DNA from: Alloscardovia omnicolens
GTDB taxonomy: Bacteria > Actinomycetota > Actinomycetes > Actinomycetales > Bifidobacteriaceae
Direction: 5' to 3'
Length of the DNA: 64,000 bases
Assembly: GCA_040702985.1 (NCBI GenBank)
Contig: CP159991.1
Location: 744,001 to 808,000 of the forward strand
The translations under genes and the position numbers were made by a program. The notes under the pieces were generated by a model. The model searched no databases. It saw nothing but the letters and a program-made list of their open reading frames with translations, and was not told where the DNA came from. Shown here piece by piece: positions 1 through 9,197 of this stretch (positions within the stretch are counted from its first letter, which is position 1; every line of letters starts with the position of its first letter).

Positions 1-3000
1 AAAAGTATGATGACGAAATTGCTCGTTTGACTGCTGTATGGGATAAGTTCATGAGCCTCAAGCCAGGCGACATGGAGGGCGATGTAGATCTGTGGCGTGA
101 AATGGAAGATCGCTACGGAGATTACTTCGAAGGCTGCATGGGTGCTGAAGCAATCCGTCAGCGTTTGCTGGACTTCGATTTGCAAGCAGCAACTGAAGAA
201 CTTCAAGATGCTATTGCAACCGGAACTGGTCAGCGCAAGGCTCGTGCTTTGAAGCGTTTGAAGGTTGTGCGTTCCTTCGTAGATACCGGCAAGTCCCCAG
301 CCGCTATGGTATTGGATGTTATTCCAGTAATTCCACCAGATTTGCGCCCAATGGTTCAGCTCGATGGTGGACGCTTTGCAACATCTGATTTGAACGACTT
401 GTATCGTCGTGTTATCAACCGTAACAACCGTTTGAAGCGCCTGATTGAACTTGGTGCTCCAGAAATTATGTTGAACAATGAAAAGCGTATGCTTCAGGAA
501 GCAGTCGATTCCTTGTTCGATAACGGTCGTCGCGGACGCCCAGTAACAGGTGCATCCAACCGCCCATTGAAGTCACTTTCTGACATGCTCAAGGGTAAGC
601 AGGGTCGATTCCGTCAAAACTTGCTGGGTAAGCGTGTAGATTACTCTGGTCGTTCCGTAATCGTGGTTGGACCATCCTTGCGTATGCACCAGTGCGGTTT
701 GCCAAAGTCCATGGCTTTGGAGCTGTTCAAGCCATTCGTTATTAAGCGTTTGGTAGACAAGGGATACTCCCAGAACATGAAGAGCGCAAAGCGCTTGGTA
801 GATCGCGGTGATGTCGTGGTATGGGATGTGCTTGAAGAAGTTATTGCTGAGCATCCAGTACTGCTCAACCGTGCACCTACTTTGCACCGTTTGGGTATTC
901 AGGCATTCGAGCCAGTACTTGTTGAAGGTAAAGCAATTCACCTGCCACCATTGGCTTGTGCAGCATTTAACGCTGACTTCGATGGTGATCAGATGGCAGT
1001 TCACTTGCCTCTGTCTGCAGAAGCTCAGGCTGAAGCTCGTACCCTCATGATGGGTTCTGACAACATTTTGAAGCCAGCAGACGGTCACACCGTAACCATG
1101 CCTTCCCAGGATATGATTATTGGTCTGTTCTATCTGTCTACAGTTGTTGAAGGTGCTAAGGGACAAGGTCGCGTTTTCAGCTCTATGGCTGAAGCTCGCA
1201 TGGCTTTGGACTTGGGTGAGATTGATATGCAGGCTCGAATTCTGATTCGCCAGCCAGAAGACTTCGTACTTCCAAAGAACTGGCAGCCATCAGAAGTTGA
1301 GATTATCGATCCAATCGATAATGGCGTAACCGTTGCAAAGGAAGAACGCTTTGCAGATGGTTCCGTACTCTTCGCTACCTCATATGGTCGTATGCTCTTC
1401 AATGAGACTCTGCCAGTTGACTATCCATTCGTCAATGAGCAGGTGGCTAAGGGCAAGCTCTCCGGCATTGTTGATGATATTGCAGCTCGTTACTCTACGC
1501 AGCAAGTAGCAGCAACATTGGATGCTTTGAAGGATCTTGGCTTTACACGTGCACCATGGTCGGGTGTTACTATGGCGTTCTCCGATATTGTTGCTCCAAG
1601 CAACCATCAGGAGATTGTTGCATCCTACGAAGATCAGGCTCGTAAGGTTAATAGCCAGTATGATATGGGTCTGCTCACAGAAGAAGAGCGTAAGCAAGAA
1701 CTGATTAACCTGTGGACTGAATGTACCGATAAGGTTGCAGAAGCTATGCAGGAAAACTTCCATGATGATAACAATGTGAACATCATGGTTCAGTCTGGAG
1801 CACGCGGTAACTGGATGCAGATTCGTCAGATTGCTGGTATGCGAGGCTTGGTGGCTGATCCTAAGGGTGAAACCATCGCTCGTCCAGTAAAGTCCAACTA
1901 TCGTGATGGTCTATCTGTGCTTGAGTACTTCATCTCTCAGCACGGTGCACGTAAGGGTCTGGCAGATACCGCATTGCGTACAGCAGAATCTGGTTACTTG
2001 ACTCGTCGACTCGTTGACGTATCTCAGGACGTTATTGTACGTTCTCACGACTGCGGTTCCAAGAAGGGTCTGCCAATGCAGATTGCAGAACGCGATGCTG
2101 ATGGCAACCTCACTTTGGTCAAGAGTGCAGACGGCGGTCCATACTCTCGTATTCTCGCTGCAGATGTTATCGATCCAGCAGACGGCGAAACCGTACTGTA
2201 CAAGCGCGGCGACGCTCTGTCTATGGATGTACTGAACGATTTGGTTGCTCATGGCGTAGAAACCGTATCTGGTCGTTCCGTGCTCACTTGCGAATCCACT
2301 AATGGTGTGTGTGCAATGTGCTACGGCTGGTCCTTGGCAACTAACCGCTTGGTGGACATTGGTGAAGCAGTTGGTATTGTGGCTGCACAGTCCATTGGTG
2401 AGCCTGGTACACAGTTGACACTGCGTTCCTTCCACTCTGGTGGTGTGGCATCGGCATCCGATATTACGCAGGGTCTTCCTCGTGTTGCTGAGCTTTTCGA
2501 AGCACGTAACCCTAAGGGTGAAGCTCCAATTGCTGCAGACGCAGGTACTGTACGTATTGAAGATACTGAAGCAGGACGTAAGATTTTGCTCAGCCCAGAT
2601 GACGGTAGCGACGTAGTGGAATACCCAGTATCTCGTCGTAACCCAGTTATCGTTCAAGATGGACAGCACGTTGAAGCTGGCGACCAGTTGACTGAAGGTT
2701 CTGTTGACCCTAAGAAGATTACTGATATCTTGGGTGCTCGTGCAGGTCAGGTATCCATTGTGGAAGGCGTTCACGATGTATACCGCAGCCAGGGTGTAGA
2801 TATTCACGACAAGCATATTGAAGTGATTGTGCATCAGATGTTGCGTCGCGTTACCGTTATTGAATCCGGTGACACGAAGTATCTGCCAGGTGAACTGGTA
2901 GATCAGCAAATCTTCCGTGCTGCAAACAAGGCTGCCGTAGCTGCAGGTCAGAAGCCAGGCGTCGGACGTCCAGTATTGATGGGTATTACCAAGGCTTCCT

Positions 3001-3392
3001 TGGCAACTGAATCATGGTTGTCTGCCGCTTCCTTCCAGGAGACCACTCGCGTTTTGACCGAGGCTGCTTTGAGCCAGAAGGTTGACGATTTGAAGGGTCT
3101 GAAGGAGAACGTGATTATCGGTAAGCTCATTCCAGCAGGTACCGGTTTGTCTCGTTACGGCAACATTACTGTCGAGCCAGATAAGGCTATCCGCGACACT
3201 ATCTACCCAAGCTTCGGTTTGGATAACGATATGAACGGCGACTTCTCTGGTCTGGGCGATACCGACTTCTCTGATGTTGACTTCGCAAATCTCGACTTTG
3301 CAGATCTTGATTTAGGTCAGGAATTTAATCCAGATGACTTCCTCAATGATTTTGGAGGACAGGCTGATGGAGGAGACCTGAACTTAGGCTAG
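1..3392 (+). CDS. rpoC: RNA polymerase beta' subunit, 3' part
   Basis: Catalytic large subunit of RNA polymerase. The frame is open from the first bases of the window, so the N-terminal part, including the usual first zinc-binding module, lies outside; roughly 1,129 residues are present. Seen: the invariant Mg-binding loop [12 protein letters not shown] (about bases 970-1007), the second zinc-site cysteines (RSHDCG, then LTCES and GVCAMCYG, around 2040-2325), and the bridge-helix/trigger-loop region with [16 protein letters not shown]. The last 55 or so residues form an acidic tail rich in DF and DL pairs ([18 protein letters not shown]) beyond the conserved core. The gene ends in TAG and is followed by a strong terminator. 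Identification is certain; only the true start is missing. Confidence 0.98.
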   Translation, partial: KYDDEIARLTAVWDKFMSLKPGDMEGDVDLWREMEDRYGDYFEGCMGAEAIRQRLLDFDLQAATEELQDAIATGTGQRKARALKRLKVVRSFVDTGKSPAAMVLDVIPVIPPDLRPMVQLDGGRFATSDLNDLYRRVINRNNRLKRLIELGAPEIMLNNEKRMLQEAVDSLFDNGRRGRPVTGASNRPLKSLSDMLKGKQGRFRQNLLGKRVDYSGRSVIVVGPSLRMHQCGLPKSMALELFKPFVIKRLVDKGYSQNMKSAKRLVDRGDVVVWDVLEEVIAEHPVLLNRAPTLHRLGIQAFEPVLVEGKAIHLPPLACAAFNADFDGDQMAVHLPLSAEAQAEARTLMMGSDNILKPADGHTVTMPSQDMIIGLFYLSTVVEGAKGQGRVFSSMAEARMALDLGEIDMQARILIRQPEDFVLPKNWQPSEVEIIDPIDNGVTVAKEERFADGSVLFATSYGRMLFNETLPVDYPFVNEQVAKGKLSGIVDDIAARYSTQQVAATLDALKDLGFTRAPWSGVTMAFSDIVAPSNHQEIVASYEDQARKVNSQYDMGLLTEEERKQELINLWTECTDKVAEAMQENFHDDNNVNIMVQSGARGNWMQIRQIAGMRGLVADPKGETIARPVKSNYRDGLSVLEYFISQHGARKGLADTALRTAESGYLTRRLVDVSQDVIVRSHDCGSKKGLPMQIAERDADGNLTLVKSADGGPYSRILAADVIDPADGETVLYKRGDALSMDVLNDLVAHGVETVSGRSVLTCESTNGVCAMCYGWSLATNRLVDIGEAVGIVAAQSIGEPGTQLTLRSFHSGGVASASDITQGLPRVAELFEARNPKGEAPIAADAGTVRIEDTEAGRKILLSPDDGSDVVEYPVSRRNPVIVQDGQHVEAGDQLTEGSVDPKKITDILGARAGQVSIVEGVHDVYRSQGVDIHDKHIEVIVHQMLRRVTVIESGDTKYLPGELVDQQIFRAANKAAVAAGQKPGVGRPVLMGITKASLATESWLSAASFQETTRVLTEAALSQKVDDLKGLKENVIIGKLIPAGTGLSRYGNITVEPDKAIRDTIYPSFGLDNDMNGDFSGLGDTDFSDVDFANLDFADLDLGQEFNPDDFLNDFGGQADGGDLNLG

Positions 3393-3442
3393 GTTCATAG
3401 TGCCTCTTGGGTGAAGTCATGTAAGAGGCGAGAATATTAGTA

Positions 3443-3482
3443 AGAGTCCCGCGCAGTGTGAAGCTGTGCGGGACTCTTTTAT
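3443..3482 (+). terminator. Intrinsic terminator of rpoC
   Basis: A 14-bp stem with one mismatch (AGAGTCCCGCGCAG paired with CTGTGCGGGACTCT, 7-nt loop) is followed by TTTTATTAT. It sits 50 bases after the rpoC stop codon and should end the rpoB-rpoC transcript. Confidence 0.9.
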
Positions 3483-3514
3483 TATGCAGGTTATGGTGTC
3501 GGCGGAAACAGCCG

Positions 3515-3835
3515 TGAAAAGTGATTCATAGTGGTCAATCACTTTTCAGGACAGGTTTAATAGGGATATTCGGGTGTTTTTAGGCCCTGTGGAGTGATTT
3601 GCTTAGGTGAATCACTTTTCACGACAGTTTTAAGCCATTTTTGAGGGTAAAAAAGGCCCTGAGCAGTGATCTGCTATAGCGAACCACTCCCCAGGGCGGT
3701 TTTGCCACTGTTTTCAGGTAATTTTGGGCCCTACGAGGTGATCTACTTAGGTGAATCACTTTTCACGACAAAAACCACATACCAAGCATAAATACACGCC
3801 GTGAATCACACCGCTCCAGATGATCACGGTTCGCG
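3515..3835. repeat. Tandem array of five 34-bp interrupted palindromes, locus 1
   Basis: Units start at 3515, 3588, 3660, 3732 and (degenerate) 3802, a spacing of 73, 72, 72 and 70 bp. Unit 1 is a perfect inverted repeat: TGAAAAGTGATT, ten unpaired bases, AATCACTTTTCA. The other units vary, often in the left arm. Linkers of 38-39 bp are related to one another, typically starting GGACAG or CGACAG plus T-rich sequence and ending GGCCC. The array fills the gap between the rpoC terminator and the end of the convergent PucR-like gene. The same family recurs at 49579 and 56401. I do not recognise it from any described element. Confidence 0.85.
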
Positions 3836-3875
3836 CCCGCCTACACCTATTTCAGGCGCTTAGCAGAGCACGAAT

Positions 3876-5112
3876 TTAATGCTTGCTCATCAAGGCTAAG
3901 GCATCCTTATGCAAGCCAATTTTAATAGCTGTAAGCAGCACATATGCTTCATGCGAATCCGTAGCATCCCAACCAGTGAGTTGGATTGATTTCTTCAAAC
4001 GGTAACGAATCGTGTTAGGATGCACATTTAAGGCGCGCGCAGTTTTCTCTAACGAATAGCCAGTAAAGAGATAATTCTTCAGAGTAGATAAAATCTGCGT
4101 TTTATGTTCCTCTTTCTTCATGGGAGCATAAACTTTGTCATACAGTTCATCTTGAGCGTCCTCATCGCCAAACAGTGCGCGCTCAGCCAACAAATCTTCA
4201 GCACGCATAGGATTAGGATGATCTGGGTAGGCAAACCGAGCCTTGAAACCGTTGACGGCAGCACGCAATGTTGCAGATGCGCCTTCTAAACGTGAACGAG
4301 TACGAACCATAGCATACAGCAGGAAGTGTTTCGAAAAGCTCTGCCATAACATCTAAAAATGGTTTGCGTGAGGTTTCATGTCCCATGCCGACGAGCAAAA
4401 TTGTGTAACTATCATGCGAAGCAATGCAAGCCTGACCGCCCAACTTTAAAATAGCATTGCGGAAATCTGCCTGAATAAAACCGGAGTGCAAGCTATTAGA
4501 CGTGTCAAAATTACCAACAACTCCAAAAAAGCGTTCAGTAGGCTGCCATTTAAAATTGGCGATACGTGATTGTAATGATGGGGAGTAATCCTGATTAAGT
4601 AAAGATTCAATGATAAACGCTTCATCGCGTGTATCCCAAATACTGCGAGTAGCAGCAACTCGACCATAAATGCGTGCCGCTGAAAAGGCTGCTTCACGAG
4701 AAAAATACATAGCAGCGCGAATGTACGCAGCTTCCTGACCATGGGGTGCGAATAGGTCAATATGATCTTCGGCGATATCTACCACAATGCGGATAGCGTC
4801 AATCACATTTTCCAGTGTAATTTCAAAGGTGGTTTCTAGTGGGGCGAGATTAAAAAGATTATCTGCAGAAATATGCTCATGATGGGATTTATCTAGAGCA
4901 TGTGTGCGCGTATATTCAACGTAATCAGTTACAGCAGTGAGAAGAATGATGCGTAAATATTCAGCTTCTTTGGCTCCTAGTTTTTTATACCAATCCGTTT
5001 TCTCATAGCAGACGTCAAGACAGCTTTTGACAATAAACTCAACAGCTTCACGAGTTTGAGGGTCAAGATTGTCAAACTGTGGTGATCCAGCCATAAGGAA
5101 ATCACGCTCCAT
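3876..5112 (-). pseudogene. PucR/CdaR-type transcriptional regulator, FasR-like, frameshifted as read
   Basis: A DNA-binding regulator of about 411 residues if the reading frame is repaired. The N-terminal 260 residues are read in one frame up to a conserved-looking FETLPAV, and the C-terminal part (from YAMVRTRSRLEGAS) continues in another; the switch lies between about 4315 and 4352 and needs one base removed or two added. The C-terminus carries a PucR-type helix-turn-helix (YSLEKTARALNVHPNTIRYR) at the usual place. In Streptomyces, FasR, a regulator with this kind of C-terminal domain, controls the fatty acid synthase genes; the position here beside the biotin/acc/fas block suggests the same job, which is inference. 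The start ATG at 5112 follows a plausible GAGCGTGATTTCC context. It may be intact if the indel is a sequencing error. Confidence 0.75.
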
Positions 5113-5314
5113 TTCTCACATTCATACATACGCACAGTTTCATATGCTTATTTGCTTACATACGACGCTATACATATGTGAATTTGTATCTGGCATCGTG
5201 CGCCAAAACTTACGTTTGAGCCTACGATGCCAGAAATATCAGCATTGTGCACAATTCTATAGCAGTAAATGCATAAAAAGGACAAGAAAACACGAATTGT
5301 ACAGTGCGTGCTTA

Positions 5315-5920
5315 TTAGTTATTTTTACGTGCAAAAACCGCGCTCGCAGAAGTAATACCAAGCGAGAGTGCAACTGCTACCACAGCTTTAACAATGTCAA
5401 AAGTGATAAAGCCGAAGGATGCGCTCATCAGAGCTGTCCATGACATTCCGGTAATGGCGGATTGCATGGTGACACCAACTGAATACAAGAAAATCATGCA
5501 TCCTACTACTAAAGCAGCGAAGTATGCTACAGCGCGCAATGGAGTAGAAGAAGTAGCGCGACGGGTAAGAGTAATAAGCGCTTGAGAAATAGCGAAAGCT
5601 GGAAGAAAGCCCCAAATAAAACCGCTACTTGGACCAAGCAGAGCAGCGGTGCTCATACCTCCCGAGAAAACAGGCATTCCGAAAGCTCCCACTGCAATAT
5701 AGGAAGCCACAACGCTTAAGCCTTCAGCTTGTGTGAGGTTTAAGGCAAGAAGCATGAGAACAAAAGTTTGCATGGTAATGCCTACCTGAGTTCCCGGAAT
5801 AGACACTTTACCTGCCAGTCCGGAGGCAATAAAGAGAAGAGTAAATAAAAGGTATTTCGTTACAGAAAAATTTTTAAAGCTTTTGAGAATATAAGCATAT
5901 AAATTAGAGGAAGTAAACAA
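5315..5920 (-). CDS. bioY: Biotin transporter BioY
   Basis: Substrate-binding membrane component of the biotin ECF transporter; 201 residues, usual for the family. Seen: about six hydrophobic segments and the BioY signature in order: AGKVSIPGTQVGITMQTFV (residues 36-54), GAFGMPVFSGG, and GPSSGFIWGF. Start is TTG at 5920 with AAGGA six bases upstream. No ATPase (bioM) or transmembrane partner (bioN) is adjacent, so it must work alone or share an energising module encoded elsewhere. It lies divergent to birA, and accBC, whose product is the main biotin acceptor, follows birA; together they make a biotin uptake-and-use cluster. Confidence 0.93.
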   Translation of the reverse strand: MFTSSNLYAYILKSFKNFSVTKYLLFTLLFIASGLAGKVSIPGTQVGITMQTFVLMLLALNLTQAEGLSVVASYIAVGAFGMPVFSGGMSTAALLGPSSGFIWGFLPAFAISQALITLTRRATSSTPLRAVAYFAALVVGCMIFLYSVGVTMQSAITGMSWTALMSASFGFITFDIVKAVVAVALSLGITSASAVFARKNN

Positions 5921-5943
5921 TTTTCGTCCTTAATCTAGAAGGA

Positions 5944-5963
5944 AAGTCATAGATGAATGACTT
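5944..5963. promoter_or_regulatory. Inverted repeat upstream of bioY, possible operator
   Basis: Perfect 7-bp arms AAGTCAT and ATGACTT separated by six bases, 24 bases before the bioY start codon. The bioY-birA gap (5921-6183) also has the 10-mer CTACAAAACA twice, at 5973 and 6092. The classic BirA operator (TTGTAAACC and its complement) is absent, in keeping with a BirA that lacks a DNA-binding domain. Regulatory meaning is inferred only from symmetry and position. Confidence 0.35.
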
Positions 5964-6183
5964 AGAGAAATACTACAAAACAGTTAGGACGATAGTGAGA
6001 AGTCTGTTTGCTGATGGTCTGAAAACACTTGTAAAAATAGGTTTCTAGATACTTCTTATATATACGTAGATATGTTCGCATTGTATAAAATCTACAAAAC
6101 ACGCGCGTAAAATTTTGTGATTTTATCCATAGGTATTTTAAGGATTTATTGGTAGCTTTGTATAAAGTTGTGAAGGAGACTGT

Positions 6184-7254
6184 GTGGACGTATTTGAACA
6201 CATTAGTGCAAACATTCCTATTGAATGGCAGCACTATGACGCTATAGATTCCACGAATCTAGCAGCTTTACGCTATGTGCGCGGAGTACATGATACGCGC
6301 TATAAAGTGCAATCACAGAAAGTTTTTGAGTGTGACGATTCTTTGCTGTCATCAAGCAAGAATGAATCTGACTGTAGTCTGCGTCTGATTATTAGTGCAG
6401 ATGAGCAGACTCAAGGTCGCGGTCGTCTAGAGCGTCAGTGGGTGAGTAAGCATAATCAAGGGATTTATGTCAGTTTTGTGTGTACTATTGCGCGTGAGTT
6501 TTTTGAACGTAACGGTACATGGATTTCTACCGTAGCAGGATTAAGCGCCCGCGATGCTGTGCACGACTTAATGGGCGTAGACGTGCAGCTTAAATGGCCA
6601 AATGACTTATATGTTGACGATTGCAAACTCGGCGGAATTTTATGCGAAAGCGTGAATTCACATAACGCAAACGTGGTGAGTGTAGTCATAGGAATTGGCA
6701 TTAATAGTGTATCGTCTCCGAACCTTGACGCGTTGCACGGAGATTCGCTGACCGCAGGCTCGCTTCATGCACCTTTGCAGAATGTGGATTTATCTAACGT
6801 GAACGCATCACAGACCAGCTCCAGCAGCGTAGCTTATAGTGCGATTAGTTTGGCGCAGTGTGTTGATGCGGATCGATGGTCGACCATATATCCGAACCAG
6901 CTCCATGCTTTTCATCAGGCACTGATTGCGCGGATTGCCTGCAATATTCAAGCTCAGCTGAGTGGTTTTACTGTGCACAATATTCGACAGCAAGCTATAG
7001 AGCATAGTGCAACTTTGGGTCGCATGGTTTATGTGCAGTGTGCTGATGGTCGTCAATTGTGCGGATATGCGCGCGATATTGCTTACGATGCGTCACTTGA
7101 GGTAGAGCCCGAAGAGGTGTCCGAGGGGGCGCCCGAAGAAACCCTGGCGCAAGAGGAAACTTCCAACGAAAAATCAGCGCTCCGTCACAGCGGCGCATCA
7201 ACAATTTTTGTCAGCGTAGGCGACGTTACTCATGCTCGTCTTGCGAGGAAATAG
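6184..7254 (+). CDS. birA: Biotin--[acetyl-CoA-carboxylase] ligase
   Basis: Joins biotin to the acceptor lysine of BCCP through biotinyl-AMP. Seen: the adenylate-binding GRGRLERQW (about residues 77-85), KWPNDLYVDDCKLGGIL with the catalytic-region lysine near residue 137, and VVIGIGINS. There is no N-terminal helix-turn-helix: catalytic homology (IDSTNLAAL) begins by residue 20, so this is a monofunctional ligase, not a biotin repressor. The 356 residues are longer than usual, partly from an acidic segment of about 30 residues near the C-terminus (EVEPEEVSEGAPEE). Start is GTG at 6184 with GAAGGAG upstream. The gene is 27 bp before accBC, whose C-terminal domain is its substrate. Confidence 0.93.
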   Translation: MDVFEHISANIPIEWQHYDAIDSTNLAALRYVRGVHDTRYKVQSQKVFECDDSLLSSSKNESDCSLRLIISADEQTQGRGRLERQWVSKHNQGIYVSFVCTIAREFFERNGTWISTVAGLSARDAVHDLMGVDVQLKWPNDLYVDDCKLGGILCESVNSHNANVVSVVIGIGINSVSSPNLDALHGDSLTAGSLHAPLQNVDLSNVNASQTSSSSVAYSAISLAQCVDADRWSTIYPNQLHAFHQALIARIACNIQAQLSGFTVHNIRQQAIEHSATLGRMVYVQCADGRQLCGYARDIAYDASLEVEPEEVSEGAPEETLAQEETSNEKSALRHSGASTIFVSVGDVTHARLARK

Positions 7255-7281
7255 ACGAATTAAAAGAAATAAGAGGAGATA

Positions 7282-9195
7282 ATGAAAAAACTCTTAATTG
7301 CTAATCGCGGTGAAATTGCTTTGCGTGTTGTGCGTACTGCACACGAAATGGGCATTGCTACCGTAGCAATCTATTCTGATCAAGATCGTAACGCTCCGTA
7401 TGTGGAACGTGCTGATGAAGCCTATCATTTACCAGGCGATACCTATAATGAAACCTACTTGAATCAGAATCGCATTATTGAAATTTGCCAGCGTTCTGGT
7501 GCTGATGCCATTCATCCCGGTTACGGTTTTCTATCGGAAAACTCCCAGTTTGCCCAAAAAGTACTAGACGCCGGCATTGTATGGGTGGGTTCACGTCCTG
7601 AAGTTCTCGATGAATTAGGCGATAAAATTATTGCTCGCCGTTTTGCTCAGCGTGCTCAGGTCACTCCCGTACCTGGTATTTCTGAACCAGTTAGCGATGT
7701 GCATACGCTGATTAATTTCTGCAATGAGAATGGCTATCCTGCCATGATGAAGCGTGCAGATGGCGGTGGCGGTCGTGGTATTACGGTTGTTCGCACCGAG
7801 GACGACGTGCGCACTTTCTTTATGAATCATGATTCGCTTCAAGGTGGCGATTTAGATAAGTATTTTATTGAAAAATTTGTGAGTGAAGCACGTCACGTAG
7901 AAACCCAGTGCGGCCGTGATTCTCATGGCACGTTCACTGTGTATTCCACGCGCGACTGTTCCGTACAGCGCCGCAATCAGAAGCTGATTGAGGAAGCTCC
8001 GGCACCTTTTTTGAGTGATGCAGTTGAGCAGAAACTTCGCGTATTTTCTCAGCGACTTTTTGATACGGCTGGATATGAGGGATTGGGAACCTGCGAATTT
8101 ATGGTGACTCCCCATGATGACGTGTATTTTTTGGAAGTCAATCCTCGTCTGCAAGTTGAACATACCGTATCAGAAGAAGTCTGTGGTCTTGATTTAGTGC
8201 GCGAGCAGCTGACCATTGCATCTGGAGGTGCTCTTACTGTTCCGCAGAGCATACGTGGGCATAGCTTTGAACTGCGTATTACCAGTGAAGATCCAGAAAA
8301 GAATCTCACGCCAGGATCTGGTGTGATTGAGAACATTACTTTTCCTCTGGGGCCAGGAATTCGTGTGGACTTTGGTGTGGCTAAGGGTGACACTATTTCA
8401 CCGAAATATGACTCCATGATGGGAAAAATTATTGTGACCGCTGCTACTCGTGATATGGCTATTGCGCGCGTGCACCGAGCTATATCCGAGTTTTCTCTTG
8501 AAGGAATATCTACTCCTATTGCGCTTTATGATGAGATTTTCTCGCATGATGATTTCACAGCGCGAGGTCGTTCTGGTCAGTTTAATGTGACAACCAAGTG
8601 GCTAGAAAACACGTTCATGAATGAGCATGCGCAAGCAACGCGCGCTGGTCAGCCGCATAGTGTGCTTGACCGTTCCGTCAATTCCGTCGAGCCAAGTGAA
8701 CTGGGCATGATGCGCGCAAATTCACAAATTAGTAGCTCACGCAATGTGGAAAACACTACTTTTGTGGTGGAAGTTGACGATCGACGTATGAAGATTTCCG
8801 TACCAGATTATGTGATTGCGGCTGTATCCACCTCTCATAGACCAATCAGCAATCGCAAAACTCAACCTCTACGCGGTGCTGGTCTGCATACAACCGCATC
8901 TCAAGGAGATTCTGCCCACGGTAGTCTTGTCGGTTCGAACGGTGAAATTAAAGCGCCTATGCAAGCCGTTGTTACTCGCGTAAACGTGGCTGTGGGGCAG
9001 CAAGTTGCTAAGGGTGATCTGCTCGTCGTGCTTGAGTCCATGAAAATGGAAAACTACGTGTATGCGCCACTTGCTGGCACGATTTCTGAAATCTATGTGG
9101 GACCAGCAGATGGCGTCGATGCAGGAGAATCCTTGCTCAAAGTCGATATGACTGAAGCGTCATCCTCATCTGCTCATGCTCAGGAGGAGAAGTAA
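7282..9195 (+). CDS. accC: Acetyl/propionyl-CoA carboxylase alpha subunit (biotin carboxylase fused to BCCP)
   Basis: Carboxylates its own biotin using ATP and bicarbonate, then hands the carboxyl group to the beta subunit to make malonyl-CoA. Seen: biotin carboxylase N-terminal domain (KKLLIANRGEIALRVVRTA), ATP-grasp segment with a glycine loop (KRADGGGGRGITVV), EVNPRLQVEHTVSE, a linker, and a C-terminal biotinyl domain with the biotinylation motif ESMKMENY, acceptor lysine near residue 588. Length 637 fits the actinobacterial fused type (often called accBC, bccA or accA3). GAGGAG lies just before the ATG. It ends two bases before accD, so the subunits are made together; birA upstream modifies it. 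Confidence 0.95.
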   Translation: MKKLLIANRGEIALRVVRTAHEMGIATVAIYSDQDRNAPYVERADEAYHLPGDTYNETYLNQNRIIEICQRSGADAIHPGYGFLSENSQFAQKVLDAGIVWVGSRPEVLDELGDKIIARRFAQRAQVTPVPGISEPVSDVHTLINFCNENGYPAMMKRADGGGGRGITVVRTEDDVRTFFMNHDSLQGGDLDKYFIEKFVSEARHVETQCGRDSHGTFTVYSTRDCSVQRRNQKLIEEAPAPFLSDAVEQKLRVFSQRLFDTAGYEGLGTCEFMVTPHDDVYFLEVNPRLQVEHTVSEEVCGLDLVREQLTIASGGALTVPQSIRGHSFELRITSEDPEKNLTPGSGVIENITFPLGPGIRVDFGVAKGDTISPKYDSMMGKIIVTAATRDMAIARVHRAISEFSLEGISTPIALYDEIFSHDDFTARGRSGQFNVTTKWLENTFMNEHAQATRAGQPHSVLDRSVNSVEPSELGMMRANSQISSSRNVENTTFVVEVDDRRMKISVPDYVIAAVSTSHRPISNRKTQPLRGAGLHTTASQGDSAHGSLVGSNGEIKAPMQAVVTRVNVAVGQQVAKGDLLVVLESMKMENYVYAPLAGTISEIYVGPADGVDAGESLLKVDMTEASSSSAHAQEEK

Positions 9196-9197
9196 GA

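Noticed and set aside
1911-2909. A 332-codon open frame on the minus strand inside rpoC
   Set aside because: It is a shadow of a strongly biased coding sequence, has no family-like motifs or ribosome site, and its translation is low-complexity and Cys/Thr/His-rich.
4315-4352. Programmed frameshift in the PucR-like gene
   Set aside because: No slippery heptamer, stop codon or stimulating structure is apparent at the switch point; a plain indel is simpler.
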